This document shows positions 1 through 9,050 of a DNA stretch of 64,000 nt, piece by piece. The first letter of the stretch is position 1. Every line of letters starts with the position of its first letter. The notes under the pieces are model-generated. The model saw only the letters and a program-made list of their open reading frames with translations. It was not told where the DNA came from and did not search any database. A program made the translations under genes and the position numbers. Origin of the DNA: Plumapathes pennacea (lineage: Eukaryota > Cnidaria > Anthozoa > Antipatharia > Myriopathidae); contig OZ038472.1 in the NCBI GenBank assembly GCA_964036295.1, positions 5,602,001 to 5,666,000 on the forward strand, written 5' to 3'.

Positions 1-255
1 AATCACGGCTGCAAATGGCACGATGGCATACAGGTGGACATCTTTGTCATGGACTCGAGCACAACAGCCGAGTTTCCGCTGCACGAGATGACATTTGAAG
101 GGTTTCGCTTCCCAGTGTCTAACAACTGGCTGAAGAAACTGGAAGATGAGTTTGGACGGGGAATAATGAAGTTACCTGTCCCCAAGGATAGGACACCAAA
201 AGCAAGTCCCAACACCCTGCATTCCTGTGAGGAGCTGGCTAAAACCAAGCCCTAG
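1..255 (+). CDS. LicD-family transferase-like protein, 3' fragment (copy 1)
   Basis: The frame is open from base 1 to a TAG stop at 253-255 and encodes the last 84 residues of a LicD-family protein; the 5' part lies outside the window. It is almost the same, base for base, as the end of copy 3 (4743-4997), with about four differences, and shares its C-terminus, ending SCEELAKTKP. The visible part has the CxWHDGIQVDIFVMDSS stretch found in all copies. The catalytic HSGTLIGA and DGD region is not in the window. LicD-family proteins transfer phospho-alcohol groups (phosphocholine, ribitol phosphate) to glycans; the acceptor here is unknown. Whether the full gene is intact cannot be told. Confidence 0.8.
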   Translation, partial: NHGCKWHDGIQVDIFVMDSSTTAEFPLHEMTFEGFRFPVSNNWLKKLEDEFGRGIMKLPVPKDRTPKASPNTLHSCEELAKTKP

Positions 256-1355
256 CACCTACATTACAGTAATCTGTATTATGAATTCAGCGGCGAAAAT
301 ACAATTATTGTTAGAATTACTGTTTTATTTTATATGATGCAAAGGAATTGTTGGAAGTGGAAAACAATGTTTACAACTAAGCAATAAGAATGTTACGGAG
401 CGGTTTTACGCAAAAGGAAAGGACTTTGAAATCTATGAAGCCTAGTTTTGCCAGCCTGCTCAGATCTATACTAAAAGATGACACTATATCTGCTTGTGAT
501 GCAAAGTGAACAAAATATGAAATGAATAGGCAGTTCTATAGAGGTATTACAATTAATATCCTGTAAGCTTTGTTCTTTTTCCAAGCGGACTTGACTTGTC
601 CAACTACTATTGGTTAAGAGCATCATTAGTATTCGCGTCCTTAATTCTTTTGACGTGAGTTTTGAGTCGGTTTGTGAACAGGTCTTCGGACCTGAATATA
701 CGACAAGGAGTAAAATCGTAAGGCTTGTGGGATGTGGCTTAATTACATAATCAGAATACTGCACAATGTGCTGGTAAGCTGAAGCCACAGATTAGGGCAC
801 AAAGGCCACAGTGGTAGCGGGCATTACCCTTTGATCTACCAAAAAAAAAAAAAAAAAAAACATAAAAGATTGTGAGCCCAAGTAATAGCAGCCATGGAGC
901 TGTCCATTTGCCACAATGTACGTTGAAACCTAGGCTTTCGCTGTTAGTGTAATTTAAGCTTCACATGAAGGATTCGAGAAGTGTGTCACGAGTAGATGGC
1001 TGAATTTCAGGAGCAGGCGTGGCTCGGTCGGTTAGTGCGTGGTCTTCCGAGCAAGAGGTCCACGGTTCACACACTTTGTGTACAGTAAACAATTCATTAA
1101 CTCCTCTCGTCACGGATGCGATATTTAAGAAATATAACGAATCATTCTCTGGAAAAAAACAAACCATTTAAAACATTGTGTTAATTTCACTTAGTTACTC
1201 TGAAAAAACGTTGCGGCGCAACGAGCACAAAGAACAGCGGGAAAACTTTCCTTTTCTTCATTTGCAATTCAATTTGCAACCTTATTCGCAAAGGATTGTG
1301 GGATACTATTTGCGCGTCCTCGGCAATCGAACACCGTTAACATAGCACGCGAACC
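256..1355. other. LicD intergenic spacer 1-2
   Basis: No gene is supported here. The spacer holds a poly-A run (841-860) and a possible tRNA-derived SINE head near 1010-1080. The bases just before the copy 2 start (GCGAACCATG) resemble those before copy 4 (GCGAACGATG), so the duplicated unit includes some 5' flank. Confidence 0.6.
1010..1170 (+). repeat. Possible tRNA-derived SINE fragment
   Basis: A stretch beginning GCGTGGCTCGGTCGGTTAGT resembles a tRNA A box. A B-box-like GGTTCACAC follows about 45 bases later. The cloverleaf does not close well, so this is better read as a decayed tRNA-like SINE head than as a functional tRNA. The 3' boundary is a guess. Confidence 0.35.
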
Positions 1356-2201
1356 ATGTTCCTGTGTGTGAAACGCCACAGATGCAAGAAGTGGAGTACC
1401 ATAGCTTTTTTCTTGTCTGTCCTGTTTTATCTTCTGTTCTTCAATATGTTGATGGATTCACCAGACCTTGAGTTTCAGTGTTCAGTACCGTTCGCGTACG
1501 GCGAGATGTGTCCGAAATCATACACTGAACTTGGAGGCGTTTGCGAAATGAATTCTGATGGCACCTTCGGGTGCCCAGACATTCGTACAAAGGCAAACAC
1601 AACCTTACGGCAAACACAGTTAGTGATAACTCGTATGCTACGCTTGTTTGATCTTGTTGCACGGAAGCACGGAATTCGTTACTGGCTTCATTCGGGGACT
1701 CTTATCGGTGCGGCGAGGCACAACGGAAGCTTACCGTGGGAACATGATGGCGACATCGAGATGCCTTTGGAAGATTACATCAAGTTCTTCAAATATGCGT
1801 CTAAGGAACTTCCAGATGATATATTTTTCCAGAATACGAAATCTGACCCGAATTTGCCATGTGACACTGGAGCACCTCACGACGAGGTTGGATGCTACAA
1901 AAGACCGCGCAATGCCCGACTTCGAGACAAGAAGAGCTGCTACAAATATTGTCAAAATCACGGTTGCAAATGGCACGATGGCATACAGGTGGACATCTTT
2001 GTCATGGACTCGAGCACAACAGCCGAGTTTCCGCTGCACGAGATGACATTTGAAGGGTTTCGCTTTCCAGTGTCTAACAACTGGCTGAAGAAACTGGAAG
2101 ATGAGTTTGGACGGGGAATAATGAAGTTACCTGTCCCCAAGGATAGGACACCAAAGGCACTAGCTGACGCACTTCATTCCTGTGAGGAACTGGAAGTGTA
2201 A
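1356..2201 (+). CDS. LicD-family type II membrane transferase-like protein (copy 2)
   Basis: This is an intronless 281-residue ORF. Residues about 13-32 form a hydrophobic signal anchor after a basic cytoplasmic tail, so the catalytic part should face the Golgi/ER lumen. The LicD core follows at about 85-135: ITRMLRLFDLVARKHGIRYW, then HSGTLIGAARH and PWEHDGDIEMP. The acidic DGD takes the place of the D-rich metal-binding motif of LicD, fukutin and FKRP. Many cysteines (CSVPFAYGEMC, SCYKYCQNHGC) suggest disulphides in the lumen. The ATG at 1356 is chosen because the upstream bases and N-terminus match copy 4. Its core is nearly identical to copies 1 and 3, but the C-terminus (ALADALHSCEELEV) resembles copy 4. 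The substrate is unknown. Confidence 0.88.
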   Translation: MFLCVKRHRCKKWSTIAFFLSVLFYLLFFNMLMDSPDLEFQCSVPFAYGEMCPKSYTELGGVCEMNSDGTFGCPDIRTKANTTLRQTQLVITRMLRLFDLVARKHGIRYWLHSGTLIGAARHNGSLPWEHDGDIEMPLEDYIKFFKYASKELPDDIFFQNTKSDPNLPCDTGAPHDEVGCYKRPRNARLRDKKSCYKYCQNHGCKWHDGIQVDIFVMDSSTTAEFPLHEMTFEGFRFPVSNNWLKKLEDEFGRGIMKLPVPKDRTPKALADALHSCEELEV

Positions 2202-2610
2202 AGTTGGCAGTGGATCTGGAGCCGCATGCACAGGGTTCGTTCAAGCGGGCCATTTCTAATTTTTTTCTCTGAAGACCTTGTTAGTTTCGGGAAAAACTAT
2301 TCCTCCGTTAGGATAGTTTAGCGGAATGACTGCCGCCCAGTATTGATAAACTGCAACTTTCACTTCTACAATGATCTCATCGAATTTAAGTAATTTATTT
2401 CTCTTTGACTCTTGTATTTCTTGTATCTCTTGTGTTTTCTACTTCGTGTTCCCCACACTGCTTAGCCAGATCATATTTCGCAGTTACGGCGTCCGGAATC
2501 TTATCACACCCGCTATTTCTGCACCGTAATGCATCTACTACGTCATTCTATTTAGATGTCTGCCGTCTTGAACCTTCGAATGGAAACCTTGTATGATCCT
2601 GGTTACTAAG

Positions 2611-2903
2611 GCCAGGTTCAAACGTCGCGCCAGCGTCGTGTCGAACTCAATAGTATATTAAGTTCGACTGCAGCACGACTGTGGCACGACAACTGATTCA
2701 ACGTCGCTCTAAATTCCATCGCGCCGTAAAATACTCTCGTGACTCGTACCCAGTCGTCTCTGGAAACCGCATTGTGAGACTGGGTACAAGTCGGCTGCAA
2801 ACCCCACCATATTCTAAATAGACACTACGCATGCGTTCAAGTTGAAGCCGCTGCGATAGTGCTCACGGTCACATTATGAAACCAATTTAGCACGACGTTT
2901 GAA
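2611..2903. mobile_element. MITE-like element, GTTCAAACGTCG ends
   Basis: The left end reads GTTCAAACGTCG and the right end CGACGTTTGAATC, so the termini are inverted. The interior has several GTCGTGC/GCACGAC words and no ORF of note. It looks like a short non-autonomous DNA transposon; the superfamily is not assigned. Confidence 0.5.
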
Positions 2904-3349
2904 TCAAACATTAGGATAGTTCAACATAATACTGTAGCATCTATTTATACTATAATAATTTATTGCTAGTTACTTGTTTGATTACACTATTTTTGTAATG
3001 TCTTATGAATTATTGAGATCAAGGAGGTATAATAAAGCTAAGTTAAGTTATGATTGGGGTTCTGACGGGCTTCATACGCCTCTCAACTGAACATCCAACA
3101 TTGCAAACCGCACGACGTCCATCTAATCACCTTATATGATTAGTCTAAATTTGATGATTCCAGCCCGAAGTTGATAATTCAAGTCCAAAGTTGATGGCTC
3201 GAGTTTAATGTTGAAATCTGTCAAGTCCAAAATTGATGGCTCGAGTTTAATGTTGAACTCTTTCAAGTGCACTGTTCGTGTTCGGCTTTGATTTTGTGGC
3301 GGAATTGGAACACCATAGTAAAAAGGCACCTCTCCCCAAAGCCGGGGGG

Positions 3350-3668
3350 GACTCCCATATATAAAAGGACGGGGATGCTCGTCGTACCTTTCAGGGGTTA
3401 AAATCACGGGCTTTGGTACCGCTTAGGGTGCTTAACATCAAACGTTGACATTTTTATGTGGCGTGATACCGTTTAAGGGTTCGATATCAGTCGAATGAAC
3501 TATTATTGTATGGGTCTTTATAGCAAGCATCGATACTTTAAATTATTGGTATGCTTTTATTGGTTCCTTTTAGGGGTCCAAATAAGCTTGAACCACGCCC
3601 GTTTTAGTACCTCTTGGGGTCAAAACGAAAATTCCCGACGAGCATTCCCGTCATTTTTGTATGGGAGT
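3350..3668. mobile_element. Non-autonomous TIR element (GACGAGCAT family)
   Basis: Left terminus ACTCCCATATATAAAAGGAC followed by GGGGATGCTCGTCG; right terminus CGACGAGCATTCCCGTC followed by TATGGGAGT. This gives about 34 bp of imperfect terminal inverted repeat around a 250-base interior with recurrent TTTAGGGGT/CTTAGGGT words and no gene. I recall similar ends as common in coral genomes, but that is memory only. Confidence 0.6.
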
Positions 3669-4088
3669 AGGAAGGCCTCGTTAATACATTGCCAACGCTA
3701 ATTTTGCATGAACACGGCACGGCTAGCAGTTAAAATATAAGCCACTAACTCGTATGTTTGAACAAATTGCTAGATAGATTCCCCGCATTCTACAGGAGTC
3801 CCACCAGATAATTGCAAAACATATCTGTCGCGGGAGAGAGTGACGTAACGCAGTCATCGTCACTTTACTCATCGACAGCCGCTGGCCTCAAGTGTCGTAA
3901 AAAACGCTCGCCCGCCAAATGAACTCACAATGATTTGGAATTTGATTCTACCGACACTGTATTTGCTTTTCTCTATTTGGCTTCTAAGACGTCAAAACAA
4001 TAACGCTGTTATGGAAACCCTGTTGTGACAAGAATGCAGGCCGCTGGGGCTCCTCACTCAGTCAGGCAAGCCGTAGAAGAGGCTTATA

Positions 4089-4997
4089 ATGTTGGCGATG
4101 ACCTATATAACCTTGAAGCGAAATAAGAGATGTGTCAAGATAGGTATTGCGACCATTTCCTCCGCTTTCATATTTTATCTTCTGTCATATAATTTTTTTC
4201 CCATGGATCAGTCATTGCATACGCCTCGGCGGAGGCACATCATAATGTCGACCAACGACACGCAATGCTCAGTACCGTTTGCGTACGGCGAGATGTGTCC
4301 GAAATCATACACTGAACTCGGAGGCGTTTGCGAAATAAACGCTGATGGCACCTTCAGGTGTCCAGACATTCGCTTATTAGCGGCCACAACTTTACGGCAA
4401 ACACAGTTAGTGATAACTCGTATGCTACGCTTGTTTGATCTTGTTGCACGGAAGCACGGAATTCGTTACTGGCTTCATTCAGGGACTCTTATCGGTGCGG
4501 CGAGGCACAACGGCAGCTTACCATGGGAACATGATGGCGACATCGAGATGCCTTTGGAAGATTACATCAAGTTCTTCAAATATGCGTCTAAGGAACTTCC
4601 AGATGATATATTTTTCCAGAATACGAAATCTGACCCGAATTTGCCATGTGACACTGGAGCGCCTCACGACGAGGTTGGATGCTATAAAAGACCGCGCAAT
4701 GCCCGACTTCGAGACGAGAAGAGCTGTTACAAATATTGTCAAAATCACGGCTGCAAATGGCACGATGGCATACAGGTGGACATCTTTGTCATGGACTCGA
4801 GCACAACAGCCGAGTTTCCGCTGCACGAGATGACATTTGAAGGGTTTCGCTTTCCAGTGTCTAACAACTGGCTGAAGAAACTGGAAGATGAGTTTGGACC
4901 GGGAATAATGAAGTTACCTGTCCCCAAGGATAGGAAACCAAAAGCAAGTCCCAACACCCTGCATTCCTGTGAGGAGCTGGCTAAAACCAAGCCCTAA
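4089..4997 (+). CDS. LicD-family type II membrane transferase-like protein (copy 3)
   Basis: This is an intronless 302-residue ORF starting at the ATG at 4089. The N-terminus differs strongly from copies 2 and 4: a basic tail, a hydrophobic anchor at about 18-36, then a longer, basic stem. From CSVPFAYGEMC onward it matches the other copies nearly residue for residue, including HSGTLIGAARH and PWEHDGDIEMP. The C-terminus (SPNTLHSCEELAKTKP) is shared with copy 1. A conserved catalytic block with a variable anchor and tail suggests paralogues whose cores are homogenised by gene conversion. A role in phospho-alcohol transfer to a lumenal glycan is inferred from the LicD family. Confidence 0.88.
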   Translation: MLAMTYITLKRNKRCVKIGIATISSAFIFYLLSYNFFPMDQSLHTPRRRHIIMSTNDTQCSVPFAYGEMCPKSYTELGGVCEINADGTFRCPDIRLLAATTLRQTQLVITRMLRLFDLVARKHGIRYWLHSGTLIGAARHNGSLPWEHDGDIEMPLEDYIKFFKYASKELPDDIFFQNTKSDPNLPCDTGAPHDEVGCYKRPRNARLRDEKSCYKYCQNHGCKWHDGIQVDIFVMDSSTTAEFPLHEMTFEGFRFPVSNNWLKKLEDEFGPGIMKLPVPKDRKPKASPNTLHSCEELAKTKP

Positions 4998-5215
4998 GAT
5001 CCGGTTTTAATATCTTCTTTCAAATCGGGAATCAGTGTCCGGGATCGATCATAAGAGTAGCGACAGGTGGTGGTTTTTCTAAGTTCGCAGGCTTTCAACC
5101 GGATGCAGAGGGAAAGGACAAGATTTCTAATAATTTTCGATTGACTGTTGAAGTTTCGAGTTCCCCCCCTCCTTTTTTTGTGCGCAGAACAATGGTTAAT
5201 ACTTAAACGAAACAT

Positions 5216-5447
5216 AAAGCCTGGTTTCCATATAACCGTCTCTGACGTAAGGATCGTCTCTGTCATTTTTTTTTTGTCGACGCAAGGATAGAACACGGTT
5301 CTATCGGGACGATCGAGTTGCTTCTGACGTAAGGATCGTTTGAAACAATCGCAAGAGTGTTTCCATATAATCGTCCCGATCGCTTGCCAAAAACTCTGCG
5401 ACAGAGACGATCCTTATGTCAGAGACGATTACATGGAAACCAGGCTT
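5216..5447. mobile_element. MITE with ~48 bp TIRs
   Basis: Left end AAGCCTGGTTTCCATATAA then CCGTCTCTGACGTAAGGATC; the right end is the near-exact reverse complement, finishing ACATGGAAACCAGGCTT. The interior adds further GACGTAAGGATCGT words, so the whole element can fold on itself. It has no coding capacity. It lies between LicD copy 3 and the Mutator-like element. Confidence 0.7.
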
Positions 5448-5529
5448 AACGTCGAAACGGATACGATAAGTTGTTTTACACTGATATATTCGATAAAACA
5501 ATTGACCTCGGGTCAAACAGACAGGTTGG

Positions 5530-7702
5530 GGGTGTTACTAAAACGCGAAACAGCGAAACAACGAAACAACGAAACAACGAAACAGCGAAACAGCTAATTA
5601 TTAACTAAAATTAACGGTAATAACTAATACCGAGATTATTACGGGGAACAACGAATTCTTAACTAAAATTTACTGCAATAACTAGGGTGTTACTAAAACG
5701 CGAAACAGCGAAACAACGAAACAGCGAAACAGCTAATTATTAACTAAAATTAACGGTAATAACTAATACCGAGATTACGGGGAACAACAAATTCTTAACT
5801 AAAATTTACTGCAATAACTAATACCTATATATGAAGGATGATTATTGAACCTATTGGTCAAATAAACAAGCCCGTTGTCATCTGTCTTTGAGCTCTGGTA
5901 TTTCCGGTGTTTCCGGAGTGTTGTAACGCATTCATTCTTTTGTTAAAACAGCATCAAAGAACAGAATACTCTAATGATAAATTGGCTCCAGAGAAACTCA
6001 ATCCAGCCCCAGGTATTGTTGTATGACGAGTCAAATCCATCTGGGATCTTGTCGTGAAACTAAGGGATTTGAACATTCTTCACGGCGTACGGAAACCCCT
6101 AGCCCACGGAACCGCAACCGTTGGTGCAACCTCGTTCCCAGGCTCTTTCATCTCCCGGGCCCCGCCCCCGAAGAAAGACCCTGGTTCAGGCTGGTCACGT
6201 GTCGGCCAGAATCTGGCCGGTTGCAAAAAAGGAAACTAAGGGAGGGGCCGTTAAGTCGGAAATTTACTTTACTTTGTCTACTGGGGAAAGAAAAATTTGG
6301 ATATAAAAATTTAACACTTCCCATGTAGTTTACGCTGCGTCTGAACAACAAGTCAAGTTGTTGCAGGCCTTATAGTTCTGTGGGAGACCACTGCAAAGAC
6401 GTATGCGGAAAACTGAGCTAATAAGGCACTTCTCGAAACAGCGAAAGAGTTTTACAGCAGCTCGTTGCCACAGAGCGAAGGTTTGCCGCATTTAATCTGC
6501 AGACCATGTGAAAGACGCCTCGACAACTTCAGAGCTTTCAAAAAGGTAATTTCGAGAGTCAAGGCTCCTTCGGAAGGATGAAAAGATGCATTTAAACACG
6601 AAGGTGGGCTATAAAAGGCCGTTGGCCGCCTCTTTCGACATTAAATTTGCATAATGTTTGTTGAATCGCACGTGCGTCCACAGCGTTCAGAAGACGCTCT
6701 GTCCATGAAATTTCTCTGCAGCAACTAAAAGTATACCTAAAATTAAACACATACGGGCAACTTTAATGTGGAGTCCTGGACGGAAGGGTTTGGAACAAAA
6801 TTTTTCCCTTGGCTGCCAAAATACATTTTGAATTTCGCGGTGCAATGCGACGCATGGCTGCTCACCAAGCATGTTTAATTTTTTACTTTGAAAATTATTC
6901 TTGGATTTTACTCAAATTGCACTCAAAATGAATGTTTATGTGATGGCAAAATTGGTGAGGCAACATTATCTTGTTTTGCGTGGTATTCAAGTACAAGGAA
7001 AAACAAAATTTGGACATTTTTGGCTTTTTACTAATTAGGAGCTGTTGTCTTGGTCGCTGTTGATTGACAAGTGGCTCTGCGCTTCCCTGGGAAGCGCCCT
7101 TTTATAGGAAAAAAAGCGTGGCTGATTTGTGTCGTTTGTGCCAGCCTCGTTTTGATTTGACAAACGCACAGCACGACAAATTTCTTTGACAGGGGGACCC
7201 CTCCCAACGGATTATCTTTGTGAGCAAGGCACGTGACCAGCCTGAACCAGGGTCTTTCTTCAAGGGCGGGGGCCGGGAGATGAAAGAGCCTGGGAACGAG
7301 GTTGCCGTTGGTGATTATGATCCCACTTGGAAATGACTCAATTAAATATAGTCCCTTCATTCTAGTGTTCGTCAAAAGTTTAAGCTATTTTACCATTAGC
7401 GTATTCAGTGTGTGTGATTGGAAATCTGTTCTTTGATGCTGTTACTTTAAAAAAAAAAATAGCGCGTTACAACACTCCGGAAATACCGGAAATACCGGTG
7501 CTCGGCCAACTTGACGCAACATGACAACGGGCTTGTTTATTTGAGCAATAGGTTCAATAATCATCCTTCATATGTAGGTATTAGCTATTGCAGTAAATTT
7601 TGGTTGTTTCCCTGTAATAATCTCGGTATTAGGTATTACCGTTAATTTTAGTTAATAATTAGCTGTTTCGTTATTTCGTTGTTTCGCGTTTTAGTAACAC
7701 CC
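5530..7702. mobile_element. Mutator-like (MULE) element, 2.17 kb, flanked by a 9-bp TSD
   Basis: The ends are inverted: GGGTGTTACTAAAACGCGAA at 5530 and its complement finishing AGTAACACCC at 7702. Similarity between the arms continues for several hundred bases, through a TTTCCGG block and an AACCTCGTTCCCAGGCTC block (about 6126 and 7300). The flanks ACAGGTTGG (5521-5529) and ATAGGTTGG (7703-7711) match at eight of nine positions, the target-site duplication length typical of Mutator. About 150 bases of the left TIR are tandemly repeated (5530 and about 5684). There is no transposase; the interior carries a possible captured exon (6479-6545). Confidence 0.75.
6479..6545 (+). pseudogene. Possible captured exon, ZAD-like Cys motif
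   Basis: A short open stretch reads LPQSEGLPHLICRPCERRL then DNFRAFKK, and ends at a good donor (AAAAAG|GTAATT). The CxxC followed by L..F..F resembles the second half of a ZAD/zinc-finger-associated domain. It lies in the non-TIR interior of the Mutator-like element, as in Pack-MULEs that carry host exons. The family assignment is weak and no full gene can be built. Confidence 0.35.
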
Positions 7703-9050
7703 ATAGGTTGGTTGGTTCAACCAACCTGTGAGGGACGTGCTGATATGTTATACCCCAAACAATGTACACTCTAATAAAAGATGTCTGAAACAAGCAAAAC
7801 GGCCTGTCTTGTTTGGAAACTCAGCGTAAAATTTGACGTTATGTTTTTGTAGGCCAATATTTCAGACTAACAGCCAGTCGGCGAGTGCTTCAATCAGAAC
7901 AAGTATTTTGATCACAAACGCCGACTGCTTGACGCTTGCGTGTCGAATGTCTTCTATCTTCATAAACATCACCATGTCATTCTCAAATGTCATGTGTGCC
8001 CCGAATAGTTTGTTTTGTTGGGCCGGAAAGTGTTGTCTACATATTTTGCCAGATGTTTTGTGTTTCGGGATTAGCTGATATGCTTGCTATATATGCGCGG
8101 GAGGGCTTATTTAAAAATTGACCTTGTAAAGGAGGGCTTATTTAGAAAGATGAGATGACAACAAAAAATGTAAAGCTCGAAAATACACAACCAAGCATCT
8201 GTTGGAAACTAGACGGATATAATTAACCTTTTCATACAATCACGTGCGCAGTGCGTGTAGGTCTGAAAAATGTCAATATCATAGGGTGTGTTTTTGTGTT
8301 GTAATGCCTTTGTGTGATGCGATCAGATTTTGTAGCGAGAGAAGTGAAAGCATTAAAGAGTAGCGAGTGACGCGTGATTATTGAATAGAGTGGATTAGTA
8401 AGATAAGAGCACGTTGTCCCTAAGCCGACAGATAAGGGAGCGTAATGGGATAATTTTAAGTGGGATCAATTTTTTAGTAAGTGATACGAATGAACAAAAC
8501 ATTGTGTGTGAGACAAGAGAAATCAATATGAGTGATTGTGCGACAGAAAGTGGATGTAAGTGAGCGAGAGTGACTACGAATAAAGTGCTTTACACTGGGA
8601 CTTTTTGTGAAGATCTTCCATTGGGGAGGCAGTGGATATTCACGAAACATCTTTTATCTTGTTTTTGTCTTAATTTTGATGCTCACAGTCGTTTCTCTTG
8701 TGCACAACGTATGTTATAGGAAATATATAGAACTAGCTTATATTTGAGTGAAAAGCTGAGTTTCTTGGCTACCGGTAAGTCTGGATGTTTTACGAGCATT
8801 GTACAAACAGCTGCTGGGACAATACGATACAGTACGATACGAGTCAACGATATACCTGTCCTGGTTTCATTTCAGAGTAAAAAAACAAACAAATGTTTCA
8901 GTCGTACAAGGAAAGGCATGGAACGCATGCTTTATTAAATACCGCTTCTGTTTCTTGCAATAGAAGACAAAGAAAAAAAAAATGATGCAAAGATTCTTGA
9001 TCTAACTTTTATCTTCTAAATGAAAAAATAAAAGCTCAAGTTAACTATGG
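7703..9050. other. Spacer between MULE and ODF2 3' end
   Basis: I find no coding gene. The sequence is AT-rich, with purine-rich GAGTGA/GAGCGAGAG stretches at 8330-8590. It should contain the ODF2 3' UTR (down to about 8915, below the AATAAA at 8931-8936). Confidence 0.5.
8931..8936 (-). other. ODF2 polyadenylation signal
   Basis: On the minus strand this reads AATAAA, 115 bases beyond the ODF2 stop codon. It is the first canonical signal downstream. Cleavage would be expected about 10-30 bases further left. Confidence 0.55.

Larger units (their letters stand above)
2202..4088. other. LicD intergenic spacer 2-3
   Basis: I see no gene. The spacer contains an inverted-repeat element (about 2611-2903), a short direct-repeat patch (3150-3265, repeated GTTGATGGCTCGAGTTTAAT) and a second TIR element (3350-3668). 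The roughly 350 bases before copy 3 hold no recognisable feature. Confidence 0.6.

Noticed and set aside
1015-1080. Functional tRNA gene
   Set aside because: A and B box-like words are present but the acceptor and anticodon stems do not pair convincingly.
1441-2046. Long antisense and +1 frames across each LicD copy (for example 1731-2039 minus, 1648-2046 plus)
   Set aside because: They recur at the same offset in every copy only because the LicD coding sequence is conserved; no independent support.
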